Source of the DNA: Neodiprion pinetum | Taxonomy: Eukaryota; Arthropoda; Insecta; Hymenoptera; Diprionidae | Assembly (NCBI RefSeq): GCF_021155775.2 | Contig: NC_060236.1 | Location: 10,337,087-10,401,086 of the forward strand | Direction: 5' to 3' | DNA: 64,000 bases | Shown here: positions 12,823-24,482 of the stretch, piece after piece | Numbering within the stretch: position 1 is the first letter of the stretch | Layout: each line of letters begins with the position of its first letter | Notes under the pieces: generated by a model | Seen by the model: the letters and a program-made list of their open reading frames with translations, nothing else | Told to the model about the DNA's origin: nothing | Database searches by the model: none | Program-made: the position numbers and the translations under genes

Positions 12823-14128
12823 ATGGATGACTTAAAAAAATTTTTAACTCTACCACAATTAATTGATTCAGCTAAAAATGCAACAACAAATTTACTACCA
12901 GAAGTGTCAAAAGAATAATACACGAATGCTTACGACAAATTGATGTCTTGGAGAACTGAAAAAAATACAACTTCATTCTCCGAAAATGTTTTATTAGCTT
13001 ATTTTAATGATTTATCATCAAATTTTAAAGCCATCATCTCTCTCGCCACAATATTCAATGCTAAAAAAAAACTGATGATTAATCAGAATATTAACATTGA
13101 AACATATCATAAACTTATTGCTTTATTAAAAAAACTCAACGTTGGATTTAAACCTAAAAAAGCCAAAGTTTCCACGTCAGAAGATTTTTCAAATTTCTTG
13201 AATACTGCACCCAATACCGAACGATTAGATCAAAAGGTAAAAACTATAATGTCTATATAATTTATTAATTGATTATATTAACTACAAAATATACTAAAAT
13301 GAATTTTTTTTCAGGTTATAATGATCTTTGGTATAAATGGCGCTTGTAGGCGAGAAGAACTATGGAATGTAGACGTTAGTAATGTCCAAGAATATGAAAA
13401 TTCTTTGATCTTAGTAACTTTACCAGACACTAAAACACATAAAACACGTTCTTTCAGAATAACAGATAAATTTTGTACCATCGTAAAAAAATACATAAAC
13501 TGTCGGCCTACAAACTGCAAGTATACTAAGTTTTTCTTAAACTTCCAAAAAGGTAAATGTACAAGACAACGAATCGGTATAAACAAATTTGGAAGTATGC
13601 CTAAAGAAATAGCATTTTTTTTAAATCTATGAGAACTAGAACTGTACACGGGCCACAGTTTCCGCCGAACATCTACGACTCTTCTTGCTGATTCTGGAGC
13701 TGACCTAACGACAATAAAAAGACACGGAGAGTGGCAATCAAACAAAGTAGCAGAAGGATACATAGAAGACTCAATTAAAAATAAACAAAGGATTGGTGAA
13801 AAAAATCGGACAAAACATAACTATCAATGTTGCGGAATGTCCAAGTACTTCTACATCATCAACTGATATAACTACTAGTATCCAAGAACAAAGTAACCAA
13901 AGTCATGGCTATGAAGAAAACGAAAATTTAGAAATACCTCCATTAAAAAAGGCAAAACCTAACTCAACTGAATTTGTTGATACAAATCAACCATTATCAC
14001 AAATCAACAATAATTCCACTATTAATGAAAGAGTTGATTTATCATCTAATATTAAATTTCCGGGTAAAAACATTATTCTTACTTTAAACAATTGTTCAAA
14101 TGTATCATTTCATTTCCATGATAAATAA
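12823..14128 (+). pseudogene. Crypton-type tyrosine recombinase, disabled
   Basis: A tyrosine recombinase (YR) of the Crypton DNA-transposon class. Exon 1 starts at ATG 12823, has an in-frame TAA at 12916-12918, then runs on through SFSENVLLAYF and FKPKKAKVSTSEDF, motifs typical of the family's N-terminal SAM-like part. A 78-bp intron (13237-13314, GT to TTTTTTTCAG) links it to the catalytic exon. There GACRREEL carries the first Arg, GHSFRR the H-x-x-R pair, and AEGYIED the nucleophile Tyr. A TGA at 13630-13632 lies just before GHSFRR, and a +1 shift near 13790 moves the C-terminal tail into another frame that runs to 14128. So the full catalytic set is still readable, but two stops and one shift make it inactive. 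Cryptons lack terminal inverted repeats, and I could not fix its ends. Confidence 0.75.
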
Positions 14129-14333
14129 TTTGCTATTCAAATTAAAAATCTAATATAAAATATAATATTGAAATTTGATTAATAAATAAAAAAGATATTT
14201 ATACTATTTATAAAACTATAATTTTTATGCAACAAAATTAAAATTCAAAATAATTGAAAAAATTACTTTTTAAATTATTATATTACTCTCAAATTCGACT
14301 TCCAGATCAGTTTCTGTAAAAAATATTGTATTC

Positions 14334-14553
14334 TACGTGTGGGATGAGTAGCAAATATGACAGTCGCGATTACGACATTCGCTGTAAGGTTTACGAGACA
14401 TTCATATGAAGACTCGTGTGGTTGTCGCAACTCGCCTGACGGCTCATAGCGACATCTACCACACTCGTCTTCATACGAATGTCCCATAAACTTTAAGCTG
14501 CTCATGTCGCAACAACACGACTGTCCGATTATTTGCTACTTATCCCACATGTA
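14334..14553. repeat. Fold-back element, about 220 bp
   Basis: The two halves are imperfect reverse complements: GTGGGATGAGTAGCAAATAT near 14339 faces its complement near 14530-14549, and the inner GAGACATTCATATGAAGACT near 14395 faces sequence ending near 14487. There is almost no loop. It looks like a small palindromic MITE; no duplication of target sequence was evident. Confidence 0.75.
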
Positions 14554-14555
14554 GC

Positions 14556-17500
14556 ATAAATAACTATTATTGTCTAGAGATATATTTTTTAGTTCAGTGA
14601 AAACGGACTGTAATTGCATTGACGCTTCTAATTTTCATTGCTGTCATCATGACATAATAACGACGTTTCATTTCAGAAATATATTTTCAGATCAAATATC
14701 CTCATAATGTGACCCTGATTGGTATTCTTAAACTGATTCTTCCCAGGCAAGATCTGCTTCTTTATGCTTTAGGTCTGTTCTAACACATTGGAAGTATTTC
14801 ATTTCATTATAAAAAAATTTCATTGCAAAGACTTTATAAATGGCTACACTCTAAGGGGTTGGAATTCCGTCTGCAAAATAATTTCCGTCCGTAAGATACG
14901 ACAAATTCTGTTTCGTTAGCATACTTTTCGGTTGACGGCAATGTGACATAACTTGGAAATATTTCCGGCCATTTCCATTTCCAATTTTCGTTGCAAATAC
15001 ATTACGACTGAATGTACTACCAAAACAACCTGAAACGACTGGTTACAATATTTTATTTCTATTCTGGAGCGCCATATCCGGTTAACATATGATTAGGCGC
15101 TCCATCAGATATTAGTACGCAAATAAAAATGGTTTACCTCGCTACCGTGACAGATGTTCCCGGTACTCTATCCGATAAAACATGACAATTTTTTTCCCAT
15201 TACTCACATTTTTTCGTGTAATTTGATGTAAGTGAAATCTTCGTGATGTTTCAAATAATTTCAGAATACTTATACTTTTTTTCGATGAAGAATGAATTGT
15301 CTCAATGTCTTGATAATTTGACATTTGAATTTCAAGCTCCCTGTTTGATTCGAAAATAGTTCTGATTTTTTCAACAGTTGAACGATCATGAATATGTAAA
15401 AATGGTAATGGGTGGAAGAACAGAATCGAGGCCTCAAAATATTGTAGATACGAAACATCCACCAACTTTGGAGTTGGAAATAACATACTATGGGTCTCTC
15501 ATAACCTTTCGGTAGAAGTGCCGAGTATGTATGACATAATATTTAAACCTGCACTGAATTATTCATTATTTTTTCGATGATTAAGCATTTTTCGAGCGAT
15601 ATAATGGTCAAGAAAAACCATTGCATTGAAAGTACTGTATTGTGTGAAATATATGTTTTTAATTAGACTTACTATCAGTTACTTACGATATAAGATTAAT
15701 TTACACGTACGGTGCACTCTCTCAATAGAACTACTCTCATTGCCAATAACAGTGCCGTTTCTTCATTTTCATACTCGGTTGCTGTCTCCTTTTCTCTAAC
15801 CCAAGATTTTATTTTAAGTAAAACTCTCATTCTCATGTTTTTTTTTTCAGTTATGACATCACAATGACGAATTGGCTCGACATAGATTAAAACAACTTGT
15901 GCCTGGTGCTCAACAGCCATAAAAAATAATTAGCGGCTTAGGGGGGCGGTCTTCTCTGTATTGGTAACTTTTCAGCTAAGTCGTAGGATAATTATATTCC
16001 TGAAATTATGGCGGAATGTATTTCCGCTAACAGTCCTGATTTGAACAGAACTCAAAAATTATAAGTTCATCTAATCCTGCTTCCTAAATATGAATCGATG
16101 ACAAGAATACCGTTGGGAAACATCAGTGAATATTAGGGTAGATCAAGAAAAAAAAGAAAAAAATTTCACTCCCATCCTTCTCAAATGGTGGTGTTGGCAG
16201 AAAAAAGATCCTCCCGAAAGATGAGTTTTCTAGTTCGCAATCAACAAAACAGCGACCTGTTAAGGTTGAGCTAGACAGGGATGATCTTATTTCTAACAAA
16301 CCCTAACATTTGTGGGGGTAAGAACAAAAAATTTTTTTTTTCAACCACCCTTGTGTATATGTACAGAAAATCATTAGAAGATTAGTAAAAAGTCACTGAA
16401 TCGTCGGCGTGTGTCTACTGGTGTTTTTACAATGGTATACCTATAGCTGGGAATCAGTGAATTTTTTCTATTTCTAATTTGGGGAGTGAAAGAATAGCTG
16501 TAAGTGATTCAGTATCAGTGATGAAGTAGTAATTTTAAACCCTAATGCCAATGGTTGTATCAGAATTGCGTAATTATAAACCAGTGGACTGCAAGCTAGA
16601 TGATTCTTTTACTTACCGATTATTAGAGGATGTCGCATTTTTGTGATGTGATGAATTGATTAGGTAGAGTAAAAAGATTGTTAAATAATGTCTCCAACAT
16701 TATTTATATTACAAGGTAATCGTTGTACTTCGTTGAATGATGATAATTAACAGTAAAATTTAGGAACAGAATATTTAAGTTTGTGAATCATTTTAAATCA
16801 GCCCGCATTTAAATCGGTTGAGATATCACTAACAATAACTGTAGGTAAAGAGCTACGGTAAATAAAAAAATTCACACAGATGTAAAAACAGAACTGTAAT
16901 ATTCTGGGAGGATAGAAACGAGAGACACGATTATATTTGGGGGGGGTATTTAATTTTTATGATTTTTTAAAAATTTTTCAGGTGAAAGTACGATATTTCA
17001 GGAACATTTTGTGAAAATTTCAAGTCGATCCGAGAAAAGTTGACGGTACTACAGCATTTTTGGTATGAGTGCCTCAAATGGAATTTTCAGCACTTGCGCG
17101 GCAGGATGAATCGATTTCCCCACAACTTGCTTTTTAAAAGTCGGTGGAGACTGTCACTCAAAATCTACTGAACCGATCGATTTGATTTTTTACACACTTT
17201 CTCTACACATATTTAGCGAGATAACCCTGTCAAGTTTCTTTTTTTTTTTAATTTCAAGTATTTTTTATGGGGGCTGAAATGTTGGGTTTTTGATCGAAAA
17301 TCGGGTTTTTGACTTTAGAATGCCACCACAAATCCAAAAATGAAAAAAACATTTTTTCTCGACAGGGTTACCTAGATAAACTTATAAACTGAAAGAATCA
17401 CTTTCGCTTTTGTGTTTTACATAATCCAGTCTTGAGCTCTGATGTCCACCGCAAAAGGCTTTTTTTCCGAGGCGCCGGACAAGAGTTGCTGCCACTGGCT

Positions 17501-17612
17501 CAAATCTTTATATTTTTTCACCAAAATTTCACAGAGTATTCTCCAAATGTGACTTGACAATACCCCACTGGGATAACATTATTTATACCAATTGTTTCTT
17601 CAATAAAAATTC
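14556..17612. other. Unassigned stretch, no supported gene
   Basis: No gene was recognised on either strand. A minus-strand frame of 114 codons at 15142-15486 has no recognisable motif. A small inverted repeat, GATAACCCTGTC near 17219 facing GACAGGGTTACC near 17360, encloses a homopolymer-rich core; it may be the end of a MITE that abuts the Gypsy LTR. Confidence 0.45.
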
Positions 17613-17746
17613 ATTTACGACGCGCTCTGTTCACGCGCTCGTCTTCAACTGCCCCTCTCTCAGTCGCTAGCGCGATGTACAATCATAATATCGAATAATA
17701 GTAATAACATGTTTTCCACGAAAACTCGTATACCACGTATACTACA
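17613..17746 (-). repeat. 3' LTR of the Gypsy element (134 bp shared)
   Basis: Minus-strand start TGTAGTATAC, next to the polypurine tract. It matches the copy at 22935-23068 at 130 of 134 positions. Similarity stops abruptly at GTCGTAAAT in both copies. The shared end is not the usual CA, so either the LTR is very short or both copies were cut at the same point. Confidence 0.85.
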
Positions 17747-18796
17747 CTCTCCCTCTCCTGATCGAAGATATTTTTCAACGCAGGTATCGGGGAGCCCAAG
17801 ATAATTACGATAGTTGATACAAAATAAAAACAACAAAAAACATGTAATGTTCACAATGTTCATACATCGCCTACACATATCACCCACGCACTCACGGTGT
17901 ATTATGTTTGACAGCCGACCATGCCGATCGACGCGGCCTGTACGATACGTATCATCTTGTTTTTCGCCCCGCTGCGATCCGGCGTTTCTGGGGACTCCTT
18001 TAATCATTTGATCGACGTGTCGTTTACAGCTGATGCCGCTATCTGCAACCTGGCATTCATACGTCACGAATGAGGTTAAAATTCTGGTCACTCTGGCCGC
18101 AATCCACTTCGGTTTCGCCTTACGGTAATCCCGAATCATCACTCTCTCTCCCACCGAGAAAGCTGTTTCGCGGCTCGGTTGACGATCTTGAATTTGGTCA
18201 TTTTGTTTGGTCCAAGCCCTGAGATTGGTTGCCGGTGGCTGTAGTAACGAAAATCTCGTACGCAACTCTCGTCCTAAAAACAGATGAGCCGGTGTCTCGT
18301 TCGTTGTGCTGTGAGGCGTTGATCGATAATCGATAAGGAACAATATTACTGCCTCGTCGAATGTTTTTCCCGAGTTTACAATGCTTCTAACCTTAATTTT
18401 GAACGTATTGACAAAGTTCTCGGCTGCGCCGTTGGTTGCGGGGTGATAGGGTGGAGTGAGAGTATGTTTCATCCCACAACTTTTCAAAAATCGTTTAAAA
18501 TTTTCGCTAGTAAAAGTCGGTCCATTATCCGTAACGAGTTGCACGGGGAAACCGTAACGGATGAAAAGCGACTCGAGTATCAGTATTGTCTTTTCCGCTG
18601 TTATGGAACCCATGAAGAATGCCTCAGGCCACTTGGAATGACTGTCAATCACCACCAGGACAGTGTGATTAAAAAAGGGTCCGAGGAAATCGGCATGGAT
18701 TCGATTCCACGGAGTAGTAGGCCAAACCCATGGCGTTAAAGCAGTTTTGGCTGGCTCTTTACGTGTTGTTAGACATTGCTCACACTGCTTTACCAC
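17660..18796 (-). pseudogene. Gypsy integrase region of pol
   Basis: The frame starts just after an in-frame stop that separates it from the RT/RNase H part. The zinc motif is split by that stop: HASHF lies before it and CEQC after it. The core DDE residues are seen in HADFLGPF, VTDNGPTF and NGAAENF. The frame ends inside the 3' LTR. It would insert the cDNA into chromosomal DNA; here it is cut from the upstream polyprotein by the stop. Confidence 0.8.
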
Positions 18797-18799
18797 ATT

Positions 18800-20332
18800 T
18801 TACAAATCGCTATCAATTTTTGGCCACCACACAAAAGATCTGGCCATGGCTTTCAGCTTCGTGATCTTGAAATGACTCGCGTGCAACTCGTACAAAACCG
18901 CTGCACGTAGTTTGTGAGGTATTATCACCCTATGACCCCACAGTACACAACCGGCTTCGATGTCTAACGCGTCTTGCCTTACAAAATACGGTTTTAACTC
19001 ATCGTTTTCGCCCATCGTCGGTGGGAAACCGTCAAATATCATACGTTTCACCTTGCATAATATCGCGTCATTCATCTTCTCGCTTTGAACATTCTTCCAA
19101 TCAATCGTCGTACACTCTTTCATCACGAAATTCAAAAAAAAAAAATGTGCGCCGTCACCTGACAGATGATGTTCCTTTTCATCGCTTTTCGTGCTGTCAG
19201 GCAATCTGCTCAAACAGTCGGCTATCATGTTTTGTTTTCCCGGAATATATTCAATTTTATAATTGAACGCAGACAAGAAAATCGCCCAACGTTGCAACCT
19301 GGCTGTTGCCATGATCGGTATCGCAGCGAGTGGCCCAAAAATGCGGACCAATGGTTTACTATTCGTTCTTAGGATGAATTCATGACCGAATAAGTATTCA
19401 TAGAATTTAGTGATGCCGAAGATTATTGCACGCGCTTCTTTATCCAGATGATGATAATTCATTTGCGCCTTGGTTAACGTCTTGCTTGCGAATGCGATTG
19501 GTCGCTCTTGGTTATCCGGCCTGACGTGACCGATCATGGCACCTACCGCATATTTAGACGCATCGCAAATTAAGAAAATTGGCAGCTGAGCGTTAAAATG
19601 TACGAGCAATTTTGACTGTACCAGATCTTGTTTGATTTGATCGAATGCATTCGTACATTCCTGACTCCATACGAAGTTCTCTTTTTTTAAACACGAATAA
19701 AGTGGTTTTAATTCTTGTGCGTAGTTCGGAATGAATTTTGCAAAATAGTTCACTGCTCCTAGAAATGATCTTAATTGCGTTATGTCCGCCGGTATGGATG
19801 CGTTGTTAATCGCATCCACTTTGTCTGGTATCGTACGAATGCCTCCTTTATCTGTGCGAAACCCCAAATACGTAATCTCCTTTTCAAAAAACGAGCATTT
19901 GCTCTTCTTGACTTTAAAACCAGCGTTTGCTAATGTTTTGAAAACGGCCGCCAATCGTTCTAATTCTGTTTCTACCGTCGGTGCACCGATGATGATATCA
20001 TCTAAGAACGTTTCTATCCCCGGGATACCTGTGAATAACTGAGAAAGGATTCTCTGGAAAGAACCTGGGCCGGTCGATACTCCGTAGGGAAAACGCGTAT
20101 ATTTGAAAAGTCCCATGTGTGTAATAACGATTACCAACTCTTGGGCTTGAGCCGTCAGAGGAACTTGTTGGTACGGATCTTTCAAATTGATTTTGCTGAA
20201 CACAGTGCAGTCTTGCAACGCAGCAAATAGCTGTTCGATCCGTGGCATTGGGAAATGATCAACTTCGAGTACGGGGTTCAAAGTTACCTTAAAATCCCCG
20301 CATATACGCACCAATCCGTCCCCCTTGAGCAC
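18800..20332 (-). pseudogene. Gypsy reverse transcriptase and RNase H region of pol
   Basis: RT blocks are seen in order: VRICGDFK, then FSKINLKDPYQQVPL, FPYGVSTGPGSFQR, and the catalytic block ETFLDDIII, where the usual Tyr of YxDD is Phe. YLGF and the connection domain follow. RNase H-like blocks are ICDASKYAVGAM, FASKTLTKAQMNYHHLDKEA and the TNSKPL segment, where the family's TDHKPL has lost its Asp and His. A chromodomain was not seen. A stop (TGA) interrupts the frame just upstream of the first Met shown, where TPIVPVLK would be expected to follow a Trp, and TAA 18800-18802 ends it within the integrase zinc motif. Confidence 0.85.
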
Positions 20333-20663
20333 AGGTACTATAGGTGTTACTCAATTACTATATTCTACCGATCTGAGGATATCAGCCGTCACCAGACGTA
20401 AAATCTCGTTTTCCACCAAAGGTTTCAGTGCTAAGGGGACTGGTCGAGCTTTCAGGCATTTCGATACGCTCCCCGGTTTGATTTTCAGATCTAAATGTCC
20501 CTTCGTGAAGAGACCAGTGCCCGGCTCGAAAATTACGCGGTACTTCTAACAAATTTTTGAAAATTGCCCTTGAAGTTCGTGATCAACAATCCGTTTACAC
20601 TCGTCAATTCGCTCATTCTTATCTACAAAACTGGGCGGCCAAAGTTCGAAAGCTGCTAACCAG

Positions 20664-20906
20664 TCACGGCCTAGGATTGGGTGACCCGCCCCGTCGTATA
20701 CGTACAGTAAGAGAATTTTTATTACCCCGAAATTCTACCATAACATTCAGAATTCTCGCTGGATAAACTCTACGTCCGTCGCACGCTTTAAATTTTCTTT
20801 TGGTTACAGATAACGCCAAAGTCGGAAAAAATTTACCTTTAACTTTCAACGAAAAAGCGGAAATCGCCGACCCGGCGTCTACTTCCATTTTTAATTTTTT
20901 TTTCAT
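20664..20906 (-). pseudogene. Gypsy aspartic protease region
   Basis: MEVDAGSAISAF matches the active-site block of retropepsins (D-T/S-G-A), with Ala in place of the usual Ser or Thr. The frame is shifted relative to the upstream gag zinc-knuckle frame; the two overlap at 20839-20906. Confidence 0.65.
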
Positions 20907-21264
20907 TTACCCATATGTCAACAAAGCACGGTTCAACACTGTTCTTTCCGTCAACCTCACCGGCTGAGAAAACTCCGTACTCTTCGTCCTCCTCGACCTC
21001 ATCTACCAAGCTAAAATTTAACTCAAGATCATCCCCGCAATCAGATTCCACGTCCCTTTCAGTTTCTACAGCATTTGCATTCTGGTGTGAATTACCGTCG
21101 CACGATGGGCGTGTATAACGATTTCGGTTTCTTGGACACATTATAAATATATGACCCTGATTCCCACATTCGCTACAATATTTCAAGCGTAGAATACAAC
21201 TCGCTCCATTGTGTCCGGCTTTACCACAACAATAACAGCTACCGTCACCCGGTGTTGTTGTCAA
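20839..21264 (-). pseudogene. Gypsy gag nucleocapsid part with two zinc knuckles
   Basis: Two CCHC boxes are visible: CYCCGKAGHNGASC and CSECGNQGHIFIMC, separated by about 7 residues, followed by a basic and then an acidic linker leading to the protease. These bind the genomic RNA in the particle. It is in the same frame as the upstream gag segment and is separated from it by a stop near 21286. Confidence 0.8.
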
Positions 21265-21285
21265 GGCTGTGTATTATCTCGTTGC

Positions 21286-22234
21286 TTACCCGTCTCTGCG
21301 GGACGTGGAGTCGTGCGAGCTCTTTGTTGACGGGTTGTCACCTCGCCTCGATACCGCGGCCCATATATTGCGTAGAGCAAAAACGCTCGTTTTGATCTCC
21401 TCCGTCGCCCCTACTTGAGTTGCTCGAGTTTTCCCCAACTCGATAGCGGTGGCCATTCTCACGATCTCCGTCAGGCTTGGTAACGTCTCTTTTTTTAAAA
21501 TATCCAATCGAATATTATTGTTTGTTATGCCTACCACGAGTTGGTCTTATAGTTGACTTTCGGCATCCGCAAAGTTACATTTTGTCGCTAACCGACGCAG
21601 CTCTGTGGCGTACTGCTGTACATTTTCCCCTGGCTCATGTTTACGCTGGCGAAATGTATAGCGTTCCACCGCTTTCCCTTTACTCGGTTGGAAATGCTCT
21701 GAGAGGAGATTTGCAAACTGTTCGTATGTCTTTTCCAGTGAAGATTTTGGAGTAGACAAGGTTTTCAAAATTTCGTAAACACCCGGAGATAATTTTGTTA
21801 TGAGAAGTGGCACTTTTTTTTTCGTTGACAATGTCGTTAACAAGGAAGAAACAATCCAATTGTTCTTTGTAGGCCGACCAAGTTGCACTTTCTTTGAATG
21901 CATCGATCGTCGTGAGTGCCGAAGTCATCGTAGCACGTGCGTTAATTTTTGGGGGCAATTCTTTATATTGTCGAACTAGCGATCGGAAAATTTCGGCCAA
22001 CTCGCGTCGCAGCAGATCAATCGATGCCGTGGGACTGAACACAGCATTCACTTCGACCAAAATTGCCTCTTTATCGAGCCGGTAAATCCAACTAGTTTTT
22101 CCAACTTTAATTTCAGCATCAAAACTGTACATAACAATATTCTGTAATTTTTTCATGCGGAAATATTGAAAAACAAGCCGGTGACAGAGCTTGCCCCAGA
22201 ACGTCTCAGAAAAAAAACAATTTGCGGTGTTCAT
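21286..22234 (-). pseudogene. Gypsy gag capsid part, shifted and interrupted
   Basis: Starts at ATG 22234 in one frame and shifts at an A run near 21810 into the frame carrying SPGVYEILKTL, YTFRQRKHEPGENVQQYATE and LRRLATKCNF, which are typical Gypsy capsid blocks. A stop at about 21544-21546 lies directly before DQLVVGITNNNIR, where family members read through with an Arg. Two disablements are therefore seen in gag alone. Confidence 0.75.
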
Positions 22235-22934
22235 TAAATCTCGGTCGGAAATTATCTGATATCAATAACCATTAAAATTTAGTCAAAGTATCATCAACTC
22301 CTCCCCTCAATGTTCTTTGATTATTTTTTTTTCATTCAAAAATTTTTGGTGGCCATCTAAAGTGTAAACTGCTATTTTTCACGAAAAAATCTGACATTTT
22401 ATGGGTGGGAAACCCCCTTAATGTAAAAAAAAAAATTTAACTAAACGTTGGGAGGAGATATTTCATATTTAGAAAATGTGTACCAAGTTTGAAATGAATC
22501 GGTCAAGCAGTTTTCAAATGGCAGTGAAAACGGACTTTGAAAAAGTAGTTTTGAGAAAAAATCACAACCGCACGATCGAACGTACAACGAAAAACTGACG
22601 CTCATCTCTCGTTTTAAAATATTGTACAGTGTATAGTATGCATACAAATATAAAATATGTCTTTATGGCTTTACTTACCTGTCTTTACTAAATAAAATAT
22701 TCTCGAAACAGGATAATGGACCAGAACGATAGAAGTGAATAAGCTGTATACCTGCTGTCAGAGCTATAGTGTTAAAGGGCAGGAGACTAACTAGAAAATA
22801 ACTTCAAGAGTTTTGCTTAGATCGACTTAAGATTTTGGGAATATATTCTTGAAATGTTTAACAATAAGATAAGACAAAAAAAATTCGATTTTTCGAAAGT
22901 GCAAAATCTTACCCTCCCCCCTTAACGGCCTTTT
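22235..22934. other. Gypsy 5' leader with possible small insertions
   Basis: Between the gag start and the 5' LTR there is no obvious tRNA primer site. Two places end in runs of C followed by TTAA (near 22412-22418 and 22915-22925); the second is preceded by a TTCGATTTTTCGAAA tract. That pattern is the same as at the right ends of the two Kolobok-type elements at 55532-56841 and 59833-60864, so remnants of such elements may sit here. Confidence 0.4.
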
Positions 22935-23068
22935 ATTTACGACGCGCTCTGTTCACGCGCTCGTCTTCAACTGCCCCTCTCTCAGTCGCTAGCGCGATGC
23001 ACAATCATAATATCGGATAATAGTAATAATATGTTTTCCACGAAAACTCGTAAACCACGTATACTACA
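22935..23068 (-). repeat. 5' LTR of the Gypsy element (134 bp shared)
   Basis: Matches 17613-17746 with four substitutions. Its outer end (TGTAGTATAC on the minus strand) borders unrelated AT-rich DNA at 23069. I could not find a clear target duplication next to the two outer ends. Confidence 0.85.
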
Positions 23069-23639
23069 AGAATTATTGATGGTTGAAAAAATAATGTTAA
23101 AATATTTATTCATATCACTCGTCGAAACATTTGTGACAGTCTCAGTCTGTTTTATGTCATCAGATGATCCATCAAAATATTATCCATCGTCATAAAACAG
23201 GAGTCGTATTAAAGACACTAAAGTTACTATTTTAAATAAATACATGCGTCTAAATTGAGATTATTCATCGTTTTTACTCGTTTCTGACTTTGAAGTTATG
23301 CATATCAGTTTAGTTTTAGTCATTTCAATACAGAAGACTCGGTATTTCGAAGGTAATTAAATGCAGAAACGAGGGCTTAACAAATAAGACAAAGTCAACG
23401 ATTTGCGTCCACTGTTTACTCTGTCAGAGTATTATTAATTTTGGCTTTTCTGACTGTAGCTGAAGTGCTGTACAAATTTATTGCATAGTTGGTAGGATTC
23501 AACAGACTACGAAAATTGATAGGACTTTGATAACTGGACGGGTATACGTTGCGTTCTTATTAATAAAAAAAAAAATATTGTAACTCAATATGTCACTGCT
23601 CCTCTTAATATTAATGAATCTTTTATTGTTAGTGCAATA
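23069..23639. other. AT-rich stretch, no supported gene
   Basis: No motif was recognised. The upper end may include the truncated start of the LINE fragment that follows. Confidence 0.4.
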
Positions 23640-24112
23640 ATGTATTATTATAATGAATGTAAAAATCTATTAATTAATAGACAATTACATCTGCAAACTA
23701 GATCTAATCTCCTAACACTACCAAAAATTAATAAGACGATTAGCACTAAAAATGCATACTATATGGCAATTAAGTATTATAATCTGTTACTTAACAATCT
23801 CAAGTCACTAGCGTGTAAGCAAAAAACCTTAAGGAAGAAACTAAAATGTTGGATTGTTTCCTCGAATTACTAGTCTTTATTTTAATAACTGTGTACTTTT
23901 GAGTGTAATTTGGTACTTTTCACTTTGCTATGCAATATAGACAATAAGTAATAAATTATTTTTTTTTTGTATTTTTTGTTCTTATAATGTGTATGTTTTA
24001 TACTAGATGTATTTTTCTGGTTCTATGTACAGATGCTTATGCATTTCTATAGAATTTGTGTACCAGAATAAAATAAATAGATAAATAAATAAATAAATAA
24101 ATAAATAAATAG
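23640..24112 (+). pseudogene. LINE 3' end: C-terminus of reverse transcriptase ORF plus TAAA tail
   Basis: The 77-codon frame 23640-23873 ends with MAIKYYNLLLNNLKSLACKQKTLRKKLKCWIV. This is the usual last block of Jockey/CR1-like LINE ORF2 (a conserved K-x-YN-x-LP-like segment, then L-K-x-KLK). It is followed by about 200 bp of AT-rich 3' UTR and a TAAA microsatellite (24069-24112), which is how many insect LINEs end. A 5'-truncated insertion is the simplest reading. Confidence 0.6.
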
Positions 24113-24482
24113 ACATATCAAAGTCAGTAAATGAATAAAATACATGCTGCACCGACGAAAAATTAATCACGCGGCTATTGAGTTTTATAAAACACCACAA
24201 TAATAAGACAGAATGAAGTGTATAAAAACATACTAATTATGAAAAATTTAATTAAACTACGATCAGTTAGCAAGTGTTACATTTATGCGACAGAGATACT
24301 TCACGGAAGAAACCCTCAACTTTGGTGTCAATTTGTACCCCCAACTTACAGATAATGCTGAATTTCCATAAGTAAAAGATTGACGATACGAATTTACACC
24401 CAAGTTGAGAATATTTTCCGCGAGGGATCAAGCGAAACAAGTACCAGGTGTGATGACTCAGTAGTAAATAGTTAATGTAGTA

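Larger units (their letters stand above)
17613..23068 (-). mobile_element. Ty3/Gypsy LTR retrotransposon, decayed
   Basis: Two 134-bp direct repeats bound gag, protease, reverse transcriptase, RNase H and integrase reading frames in Gypsy order (RT before integrase), all on the minus strand. A polypurine tract (AGGAGAGGGAGAG, minus strand, 17747-17759) sits directly against the 3' LTR, which begins TGTAGTATAC, so that end is certain. The coding part is broken by several stops and shifts. No envelope frame is seen. The LTR copies differ at 4 of 134 positions, whereas the coding region carries at least five disablements. Confidence 0.85.

Noticed and set aside
13311..13763. 150-codon minus-strand gene
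   Set aside because: Mirror frame of the Crypton recombinase exon; no motif.
15142..15486. 114-codon minus-strand gene
   Set aside because: No motif recognised, and composition is that of the AT-rich background.
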